A stretch of 15,000 nt of DNA from contig NC_135549.1 in assembly GCF_964340395.1 (NCBI RefSeq), positions 29,604,832 through 29,619,831 of the forward strand, given 5' to 3'. Position numbers and translations under genes: made by a program. This document shows positions 7,364 to 15,000 of this stretch, piece after piece (positions within the stretch are counted from its first letter, which is position 1; every line of letters starts with the position of its first letter). A model generated the notes under the pieces. It was not told the origin of the DNA, did not search any database, and saw only the letters and a program-made list of their open reading frames with translations. Source of the DNA: Glandiceps talaboti (lineage: Eukaryota > Hemichordata > Enteropneusta > Spengelidae).

Positions 7364-9348
7364 TACCAAAGCTAAAACCTGAGATCATTGCCGAGAATAA
7401 CAATAACATTTGAACAATTAGATGATATAAATTTCATGGTATATTTTTTTAACTGATCATAATCAAAACACTAAAAGCAGTGCAGTCATGAACCTACATA
7501 TTACCATCACCTAAAACTTGACAACTACAATGAACAGTTCAGCCAAACAATTAAATGAAATTACAGATTTTCTAAATTGTAGTAATTCTTTCATACCTCT
7601 GTTACAATTAATCAAAATTGGTTTGCTAATTGCTATTTTAATGTGACAAATATGACATATAATGGTAAATTTTACTGGCAATCAAGTCAGTGTTCATGAT
7701 CTTCTATGGTTACGTAATACCTAGATATTTTCATTTCAAAATTTTGCGATTTTACAGTCTGCAGCAAGTTCTCAGACTACTAATTTTTACTAATTACCAG
7801 ACTGGTACATTGTGTTCATGTACAAGAAGGCATTTTAGTCATTGCTTATATTTACATTTTTTGTTTTCCAGCAAACAGTGAAAATAAATATTTAGTGAAA
7901 ATTACCAGGTCTACATTATATGAGTCATGACAGCTATCTAGCTGGGAATCTGTAAAAGGTAGCTTCACCACTGACATTTGTGGCTACTGTTGTTAGAACA
8001 CATTTGAAATGTGATTTAAAGTGCCCTGCCATATAAATGGAGATCTGGTAGGATGGAAGTTACTCTGTGATGGAGTCAAACCTATGCATTTTCAACAAAA
8101 AGCTGAATTGGATGCTAACCGGGAAATTGTCACCCATCTGAAGTTCTCACAACCGCATTGAATTTTGATTACTTGCATGACAGATATCACTTGTTTCTTG
8201 GAATGTAAATTTTTGCTTAGGCTAAATAAAAAAAGTTGTTTGGTTCTGGTTACCCGACCCCACCTAGTTTTTATTCGAGAAAAATAATAATAAAATCGTG
8301 AAAATTGTGAAATAGTGAATGTGGAAATTGACATCAACTTAAAAAGATAATATAAAACTTTTCTTCCAATCTGTAATGGCTGTACATCTGATAGGAAGAA
8401 ATGAACAACACAGAGACCATTTGGAAAACAATGGAAAACCTGAACTAGACACACACATGAAAAAAAAAACATATAATAAAATAAAATAAAAAATCTACCT
8501 ACCCCACCTATTTTAAAATTGTATGTAATTGGAATGACACAAAACATTTTTTTTACGCCTTAGTGAAAAGGATTTGTTCGAGTGTCCCTATTTTACTGTC
8601 TAGGATTTTTCAGCATGTAACCCCAAGGCGAGGCACACATGGAAATCTGACAATTGCTGTGCTTAGAAGTTGAATGACCTAAAATGTCTTGCAATGAATA
8701 CAGTTGCTGGTTTAAAGGTAAGAATCAGCAAGCCACCATCACCACTGGCATTTATTTTAAAATATACAAATACACCATATCACCAATACATTTATAACTC
8801 AAGACTCAGTCACATATTTTGAAATAATGAACATTCATAATGCAAACATGAAAATGTTGTAAAATAGTTTATTAAAAATGTTTGAATTTATTACCAATAA
8901 CAAGGTTATTCAATTGTAAGCTACATGTGTCATATCATGCATTGAGAAATACAAATTGCTCACATCAACAAGATTGGGACACTTTAAGAATTTTATATCA
9001 CAAAGTGATGTCTGTAAGATATGCCCTGTCAGGACACACTGTCATTGGTCTGCCCTTTTCACTTTAAATGAGTACAATAATGAAGTGGGGGGCTGATAGG
9101 GAGTGACTACCATGACATGACACATCTTACAGTCAACGGATGTAGGTATACATATTTGATTCAGCAACACTTTTATATCTCCCACAACACCTTTTTGTAA
9201 TGAATTGCATAACAAAGTACTGACACTTGTAGAACAGATACATTTATAATGATACACACAGTGTATATCACTTTCCGCTGTCTAATCTGAATATATGGAA
9301 GTGATGTTGATTTGTATTCACACTGAGATAAAATGAATTAAATTCATG
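7364..9348. other. Unannotated AT-rich stretch
   Basis: No gene is supported. A 151-codon minus-strand frame at 8092-8547 is rich in Phe, Tyr, Ile and Lys, as expected from translating A/T homopolymers, and has no recognised domain. A GTAAGA donor-like site at 8720 follows a short ATG frame (MSCNEYSCWFK), but nothing connects to it. The phrase ACCCCACCTA occurs twice in direct orientation (near 8263 and 8505), perhaps from a degraded repeat. Confidence 0.45.
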
Positions 9349-9349
9349 G

Positions 9350-9387
<38 letters not shown>
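9349..9387. repeat. (GTT)13 trinucleotide microsatellite
   Basis: Thirteen uninterrupted GTT units followed by GGACATAC. No interruption is seen, so it is probably polymorphic. Confidence 0.95.
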
Positions 9388-9524
9388 GGACATACAAAAC
9401 ATTGTGTAGTGTAATTGACTTTTTTACATCTGCCTATACTTTCATTTTATTTCCATGGAGAAACATTTACAAATACATATGAAAAACAGGGTCTTACACA
9501 GTTATTGTTTTTATTGAAAGTTAT

Positions 9525-9553
9525 AGACCCCTAAAAACACGGGGAGGGGGTCT
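9525..9553. repeat. Short C-rich/G-rich hairpin
   Basis: AGACCCC (9525-9531) pairs with GGGGTCT (9547-9553) around a 15-nt loop containing ACACGGGGAG. An AATAAA follows at 9556. A regulated 3' end is conceivable, but no coding region lies upstream, so function is unsupported. Confidence 0.25.
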
Positions 9554-9718
9554 TAAATAAAACTCAGAGTATACAAAGTAATACAAAACAAATATCATGA
9601 TCTTGTTAAAGAATACCAGTAAATGAAAATCAATCCAATTATGGAGATACATCAATGGCTCGATGGGAAAACAGTGTCATACACAAATTATTGTTTGACT
9701 TCAGAATCCAAGTAAATT

Positions 9719-9738
9719 CCACCTACCTACCTACCTAC
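9719..9738. repeat. Short (ACCT)n tetranucleotide repeat
   Basis: Four ACCT units with flanking partial copies (CC before, ACTT after). Confidence 0.8.
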
Positions 9739-9930
9739 TTGAACAAAAATACCTAGCTGTTGTCTCAAGTTACAGTCACTGACAAGTGTGTAAGACTATG
9801 TATTGTGGTAGACTATATCTCTATACACGGGAATTCTTTAGGCGATACCCTTACATATGTATAAGTATTGGTACACATTTCAATGAATATTACTAATAAA
9901 TGTAACACTTCTGGAAGAAAGTAGTAAACA

Positions 9931-10025
9931 AATCAATCAATCAATCAACCAATCAACCAATCAAACAGTTTCTATAACACCAAAATCCAATATGGCATAA
10001 TGTTCTACATGGCGCTGAACAGGAA
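9931..10025 (-). mobile_element. Probable retroposon 3' tail ending in an AATC/GATT microsatellite
   Basis: On the minus strand the segment reads from an AGCGCCATGTAGAACATT block through GGTGTTATAGAAACTG into TTTGATTGGTTGATTGG and further TTGA/TTGG repeats. SINEs and LINEs of marine invertebrates often have a GGCGC-containing 3' region followed by TATA-rich sequence and a simple tetranucleotide tail. This arrangement resembles such a 3' end. The 5' part of an element is not recognised, so it may be a heavily truncated copy. The microsatellite itself (9931-9964) is certain; the retroposon reading is inference. Confidence 0.4.
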
Positions 10026-10879
10026 CAATAGTAGATCATTGTAAAATGTTACAAAGTTCTTGTGAACAGATGTGTCTTGATAACCTTCTTGGATACCATA
10101 CCACAATTGCTGACTCAAATTACTATCACATGTATACACTGTAATATCAAATTCAGTGTTTGGTTTAAAAAAAACAGGATGTCTGTTGAACTCCTTGTCA
10201 AGTGTAATGTCCCATCACTAAACATTGCATATGTGCTCATATTACAAATTTTACAGTAAGTAGTAACAATATACACTTCAGTTAGTGGCTCAAGTTACAG
10301 TCAAGTGTATGAACTGTTATGTATGGTTATCTTAAAGTCTATGTAGGGGAGGATTTTGTTAGTAAACAAAAGTAAAGCACATGCAGGGTTCTTTTCAGAA
10401 CAGTCATTGACATAATTTATCAACAAAAATATCAAGTATGTCTGTCTAAAATACAATAAAATACAATGAAATAGAGTAAAAAGATAAGAAACTTATACTG
10501 GTATGAACGAACTGTGTTTGTACTTACCAGGTGTATAACAGTCATTTAAAAAAATTGACAAGTTAAAGAAAACTGCACTAACACATAACAGTATCTTTAC
10601 AGACGATTTCTTATCCTAAATTTCTCAAGGTGATACACATTAAGGAATCTGATGTTGACTGGCCCTATATTCAACAATTTAAAAAACAGAGTAAAGACCT
10701 TCTATGCCAGGATCAGGGAAAAAAACACAGAACAGGTGGGAAGATGATGACACTACAAGCATGTGACTGGGTAAAAATTATCATTTCCTGCAGAAATTCA
10801 GGACTTTTATAGCCTGTTTACATCACGATTCACAATTTTGCAGCACTAAATTCACTGTTTCACTAACTGCTTGAAGTTA
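10026..10879. other. Unannotated AT-rich stretch with one weak exon-like segment
   Basis: No recognised gene. A plus-strand open segment at 10630-10812 is described separately. TACTTACC at 10521-10528 would be a good minus-strand donor (CCTG|GTAAGTA), but the sequence before it has no convincing reading frame. No MITE ends or tandem repeats are visible apart from a copy of TCAAGTTACAGT at 10290. Confidence 0.4.
10630..10812 (+). other. Weak candidate exon (unknown protein)
   Basis: A pyrimidine-rich run ending CTAAATTTCTCAAG precedes an open frame that begins VIHIKESDVDWPYIQQFKKQ and runs to a TAG at 10810. A possible donor, GACTGG|GTAAAA, lies at about 10770. The residue mix is more protein-like than other frames nearby (Asp-Trp-Pro-Tyr, charged residues), but there is no in-frame ATG at its start. 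No family is recognised and no partner exon was found. It could be an exon of an unidentified plus-strand gene, or chance. Confidence 0.12.
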
Positions 10880-11152
10880 TGCTAGCAATGGCAAATGAAT
10901 TAATGTAACCAAGGCGCCCCCCCCCCCCCCACACACACACCATGGCAGTCATCAGTATGTCTACTTGTAGATATTTACACAATATATAACTGCTGTATGT
11001 TCTTGTGCTTACCTCAAAGAGGGTGCTCTTACATATTGACTTCATTTGAATATAGTCAATTAGGCTGACATACGTTATCACTCCCCATTGCAACCAATCA
11101 GTTTGAGGAATACCATTTTCAAACAACATTAATCAGTTGCCATTGCTAGCAA
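10880..11152. mobile_element. MITE-like element with 25-bp terminal inverted repeats and TA duplication
   Basis: The left terminus TGCTAGCAATGGCAAATGAA continues TTAATGT. The reverse complement of the right terminus reads TTGCTAGCAATGGCAACTGA then TTAATGT. TA flanks both sides (10878-10879 and 11153-11154). The 273-bp interior holds a C14 run followed by (AC)5. It also holds a minus-strand 88-codon frame whose apparent donor (GAG|GTAAGC) is best seen as coincidence, because the whole frame lies inside the element. There is no transposase, so it is non-autonomous. The family is not recognised; the TA duplication is compatible with Tc1/mariner-like and related groups. Confidence 0.7.
10917..10940. 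repeat. C14 run followed by (AC)5
   Basis: Fourteen C then five AC units, within the 10880-11152 element. It is the longest of the four G/C homopolymers. Confidence 0.9.
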
Positions 11153-12318
11153 TACAAGTGGTTGTGAGACAGTGAAGCAATATCATCATAGACTGTGATG
11201 TAAACAGTCTAGTAAAATGGTTCACAGTACATTCTCTCAAGTTCTGACTTCATTTGGCATTTCTACGACTCTTCATGTATGATTATGAATTGAAAACATC
11301 ACATTTTTGTTGGTTTTTAAAGTAACTGAATGCATTTTTATGTTTAAGGTGTTATATTGACAAACAACTATTATGAGTAACACTGAAATAAAGCACTTTC
11401 TCTATGTGCTACACACACATTTATAGCATTTACATCAACTTGAGCAGGTGTAAAAGTTTACTTTTTCAATTCATTTACACACCTGCCAGTTTGCTTTTGT
11501 CATGTGGTGGTCAATTAGCAAATGAAACAGTACACTTATACACTTGATATGGACGCTATAAATGATTATGCTACGTACAGAAAACGCTTTACTTTGGTGT
11601 TATGGGTTGTAAAAACAGGTCATCCTAACCAATGACAAAGTCATACGTAACAATAAACGCTGGCATGGCATCACTTTCTTTTGCCAAGTATTGGTCAGTC
11701 TGCTTTAGCTGCACGGTCCTTTACCCTTTACCTGTAGTATCAATCACAGTGCCAACATTTTATGTTTGCTTTGAGTCTGATTGCCAGAACTTCAGCAACT
11801 TCCTGACTGCTTTCCAGGCTTGATTTGGTGGAGTCTGTAAGATAAAAAGGAGACACCATAAAGATCAACATTTTTCTGTAAGTTTTCAGCGATTACATTT
11901 ACATATTCACTATCTCTCTACAAAGAATCCACTGAAGTACACTGAAAATATGCTTTTCTTAATCCAAAATCAACCAAGCAGCTGGCTGTCTGGTCACCAC
12001 AGGAAGGTTGACTTAGCTTGGTAGTAATGTTCTTGTTTACTTGTCTGTCAGTAGAACTTGAATAAGGATGATATATGTATACAACTAGGGCCCCCAGATG
12101 TGATTCTGACAATGTCCTTTTGAGAAGGAAAAGGGTAATGTCAAAATTGAGTCCTGCCTTACTCCATCTTGGTCTAGCTGCCAAGTTAATGGGGAATTGA
12201 AGAGAGGTCTTGAGATTCGATGGAGGACAGCACTAAGACTAACTCTGTTTTAAGTCAAGCACTGAGAACTAGTGATGGTACAGTTGGTCTAGAATCAATT
12301 ATGATTTTAAAAAAAAAC
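11153..12318. other. Unannotated stretch between MITE and hairpin
   Basis: No gene is identified. The interval includes an imperfect hairpin near 11444-11486 (GCAGGTGTAAA with TTTACACACCTGC) and a plus-strand AATAAA at about 11387. It also includes the exon-like segment at 11732-11842 on the minus strand. Short frames at 11918-12184 (minus) and 12220-12441 (plus, starting MEDSTKTNSVLS) have no known domains and no clear splice context. Confidence 0.4.
11732..11842 (-). other. Exon-like segment with strong splice signals but no long frame
   Basis: On the minus strand, CCTTTTTATCTTACAG ends at 11843, a good acceptor. CTACAG|GTAAAG lies at 11732/11731, a good donor. The 111-nt segment between them has stops in all three frames. 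One frame gives TPPNQAWKAVRKLLKFWQSD then SKQT and a stop; another gives STKSSLESSQEVAEVLAIRL and a little more. It could be a terminal coding exon, a UTR exon or a lncRNA exon of an unknown minus-strand gene to the right, or chance. No family is recognised in either frame. Confidence 0.2.
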
Positions 12319-12354
12319 ATGTGGGTGGTACACCACAGTCAGGAACACCCACAT
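12319..12354. repeat. Hairpin with perfect 9-bp stem
   Basis: ATGTGGGTG (12319-12327) pairs with CACCCACAT (12346-12354), loop 18 nt containing GTACACCACAG. Stem GC content is higher than its surroundings. No associated gene or known RNA motif is visible. Confidence 0.35.
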
Positions 12355-14504
12355 ATTCAGCTATTGCGCAATCAAAGTCACACTTCCTATTTTAGGATGC
12401 AACACTTTCTACCCAATGCAGAGATACATGTACATGTATGATGAATCATGCAATCTGAATGAATCTGTTTACCCACTGATAATGTTTACTATGGTTATGT
12501 CATTCATTACATAAAGTCAGCACAACTGTGTTTACATGTATTTGAACCATCTTTTGGTGTAACAACCAATTCTGCAGTACACCCCTAAAGATGCCGATGT
12601 CATGTCAGTGAAAATTAAGGCTTCATTGTTGACTCTGTGAAGAGAAATTATGCACCCACAGTTTATGGACATGTATCCTTGCATTTAATGATAAAATCTA
12701 CACCAGTCCTGAAATCATGCTACATTATATAGTTACAAGCAACCACGCCATGGAAAAACATGAGGCATTTTGAAGAGGACGATACTGTTAGATCCAAGTG
12801 ATGCCAGTAACAAATGTAATATATAGTACACCCCTGACAATCTCGACAAGTTGACAGTGAAAATTTGGGAATAATGTCAAAATCTGTTTTTGACCCTGTG
12901 AGTATTTTAGTAGTAATTTTCATTTGTAGGTGTAAACACATAAATAGTCTATTTCAGAGCTGCATAATTAGTCACAATGTTGTCTCTATTACATAATTAT
13001 AATTATGACTAATATAAATTAGTTGACAATTTTACTTTATTAGACTGTGAATCAGCATGTTTACCAGAATGATTCCACTCACAGTGGCCCTTTAATAGAT
13101 AACAATAATCTATATTTATACTGGATAGTTTTTTAAGTATACAAACGCTTATCTCCCATGAAGTCCGTTGATATGATGACCATCCCTTATGGGATCAGTG
13201 TTAGAATTAGCTTAAATGATTCCATAAACCCTAATAGGCTCAACACCAACATAAATGCTGGTTGAATACGCAGCACACAATAAACTTGATCTATACAGGA
13301 GATTACATCCTTAATCAATTTTGTGACTGTTATATACAAATGAACTGTGACAGCTATACCATATGTTAACTATATTAGAAATCATAGGCCTACTTATCAA
13401 ACATTTAAATGATTCCATCATTGCAGTGACCATGAACTTCACCCTGGGATTGCAATATATCCTTGAATTTGTTCACACTGATAAAATCAAAATTGATTAA
13501 TGAGGTCAATTGTCATCTTCAAATGTTTGACCTATATTGTAAATTTTATGATGATCTTTTGGGTAAATATTAAGATATAATTAACAAACAGCAATAAAAA
13601 GGATGATAGTGACTGACTGACTGACTGACTGTTCAGTAATACATTTGAATTTATTAAGCTTCATCATATTTTGCTAATTTTCAATCTCCATTATATTTCC
13701 ACTGGGGTTTTGAAAACTCAAGGCATGGTACATGTTGTATGGTTGCTGTAGAGAGGTCATGGTATTTAGGTAATGTTGATTTTGGGAGGTGTACCATTTA
13801 CTGTGTACCATTTACTGACTGGAATATCTATGGAGTATTTTTCACCATCATCCCTAAATCTATCAATTTGGTTGATAGATAAATGTAACATCAATCAAAA
13901 AGCCTATTACTCAAGTTGGAAACTAAATTAAAGGAATCCTACCAAGTCTATTATTCTATCAGATTTGGACTCCATCTTCTATTACTTGCTCCCATTTTTT
14001 CCCTTATAATCTTGTGTGTTATACTAAAGTCACTATTCATTTGACAAAAATATTGACATCATTCATCAGTTACAAACTGGGACTGAGAAAAAGCAGCTAT
14101 AGTATGCTGGCAGCCAATTTATGAATGTTGCTGGAAACATATTGCAGAGTTCATGCCATACTCTAGGTATAGCTAATTCTACTTTACCATTGAAATTGTA
14201 TAATAAAACACTCAAATGGATTAAACCACATATGTACAGTCACAGGATTATAACATTGATGGAAGGGTGAAAGAAGGTAAAACCTAATCATAGAAATCCA
14301 CAAATATTCACACCATATGCCATATTTATCTATTTATCAAATGTTAGATTATGATTCTAGCACACACAGACCTTTACTCTCAGCAAACGGCTTATAGTAC
14401 AGGGATGTAGTTGTAGGAGATTTCTACTTCATGGTATTAAATTTGACTAACAGATAATGAGATTGCTGTATCAAGTTACAGTAGTATGTTGACACATGCG
14501 TATG
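12355..14504. other. Unannotated AT-rich stretch
   Basis: No gene is supported. Visible small features are a (GACT)5 repeat at 13611-13630, a duplicated TGTACCATTTACTG near 13788-13816, and palindromic ATCCCTTATGGGAT near 13183-13196. A plus-strand donor-like GACCCT|GTGAGTA near 12897 follows a short open frame but is not supported by any partner exon. Confidence 0.4.
13611..13630. repeat. (GACT)5 tetranucleotide repeat
   Basis: Five uninterrupted GACT units followed by GTTCAG. Confidence 0.9.
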
Positions 14505-14779
14505 CACACACACGCACACATACATACATACATACATACATACATACATACATACATACATACATACATACATACATAAATAAATAAATACATGCATACA
14601 TACATACATACATACATACATACATACATACACAAATACATACATACACACATGTATGTACGTACGTACGTACATACGTTCGTACATACATACATACATA
14701 CATACATACATACACACTTAATACATACACACATGTACGTACGTACGTACGTACGTACGTACGTACATACGTACATACA

Positions 14780-14808
<29 letters not shown>
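14505..14808. repeat. Compound CATA / GTAC tetranucleotide satellite array
   Basis: The array starts with AC repeats, then long (CATA)n, a short AATA block (about 14576-14590) and more (CATA)n. It then has two copies of a higher-order unit: CACACATG, a GTAC block, then (CATA)n. The GTAC blocks are (GTAC)4 at 14658-14673 and an exact (GTAC)8 at 14735-14766. GTAC repeats are self-complementary and can form hairpins or cruciforms. The Tyr/Val/Cys/Met-rich and His/Ile/Tyr/Thr-rich frames running through this region (up to 159 codons) are products of the repeat and not genes. Confidence 0.95.
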
Positions 14809-14811
<3 letters not shown>

Positions 14812-15000
14812 AACACTTGTACATGACTATATGTAATAACTTTATTTTCATATATATAGAATCACCACGATTCATCTGTGTTCTTTCAATGGATGAGTAG
14901 TCTACAATTTTCAGTGATCTTGTCAGTGGCTGTGCACTGATTTGTGTCATAATAAAGGAAAAGTAGACCTTACAAATCTATCAGGTTTAATGGAAAGTGT
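14809..15000. other. Right-edge sequence, no feature seen
   Basis: Unique AT-rich sequence follows the satellite. It contains an AATAAAGG at about 14951 on the plus strand. No exon or repeat end is recognised. Confidence 0.5.

Noticed and set aside
8092-8547. 151-codon minus-strand ORF with Phe/Tyr-rich segments that look membrane-like
   Set aside because: The hydrophobic stretches come from A-rich runs on the plus strand. No domain, splice signal or conserved motif supports it.
10863-11129. Minus-strand ORF ending in a good donor (GAG|GTAAGC), looking like an exon
   Set aside because: Almost all of it lies inside the inverted-repeat element 10880-11152, and no acceptor precedes the frame without a stop.
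14424-14950. Several overlapping ORFs of 97-159 codons on both strands, rich in Tyr-Val-Cys-Met or His-Thr-Tyr-Ile
   Set aside because: They are translations of the CATA/GTAC tetranucleotide array; a tetranucleotide repeat without stops is open in several frames.
1-15000. CRISPR array, prokaryotic operon, integron or phage module
   Set aside because: No direct repeats with regular spacers, no clustered long ORFs and no ribosome binding sites. The splice structure shows animal DNA.

Overview
This is AT-rich animal (metazoan) genomic DNA. It has spliced exons with GT..AG introns, dispersed inverted-repeat elements and many microsatellites. CpG is scarce except in one promoter-like block. Exon sequence and repeat style suggest a marine invertebrate (cephalochordate, hemichordate or lophotrochozoan), but the window does not settle which. 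It is not prokaryotic: no operons, ribosome binding sites or long ORFs are present.

Only one gene can be named with confidence: UBE2H, a ubiquitin-conjugating E2 enzyme, on the minus strand. Coding exon 1 lies at 5078-5130 and exon 2 at 3198-3274. Together they encode the first 43 residues plus one base. Intron 1 is 1,803 bp. Intron 2 starts at 3197 and runs out of the window at its left edge, so the catalytic part of the enzyme is not here.

About 4,500-6,140 is CpG-enriched and forms the UBE2H promoter region. It holds a GC box, a CACGTG E-box, a CRE-like half site, a cluster of CCAAT/ATTGG boxes and two YY1-like ATGGC sites near 5,815 and 6,121. The layout resembles a bidirectional promoter. 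A rightward partner gene cannot be identified from sequence.

From 6,140 to 15,000 no gene is recognisable. This stretch is CpG-poor and holds two inverted-repeat (MITE-like) elements (7157-7363 and 10880-11152), a probable retroposon 3' tail ending in an AATC repeat (9931-10025), several microsatellites and a compound CATA/GTAC array (14505-14808). Two weak exon-like segments (minus 11732-11842, plus 10630-10812) are reported with low confidence. Intron 2 of UBE2H carries another small MITE with TA target duplications (2268-2401) and a foldback element (1008-1074). I saw no convincing new biological system. The most useful leads are the unknown divergent transcript and the unclassified inverted-repeat families.
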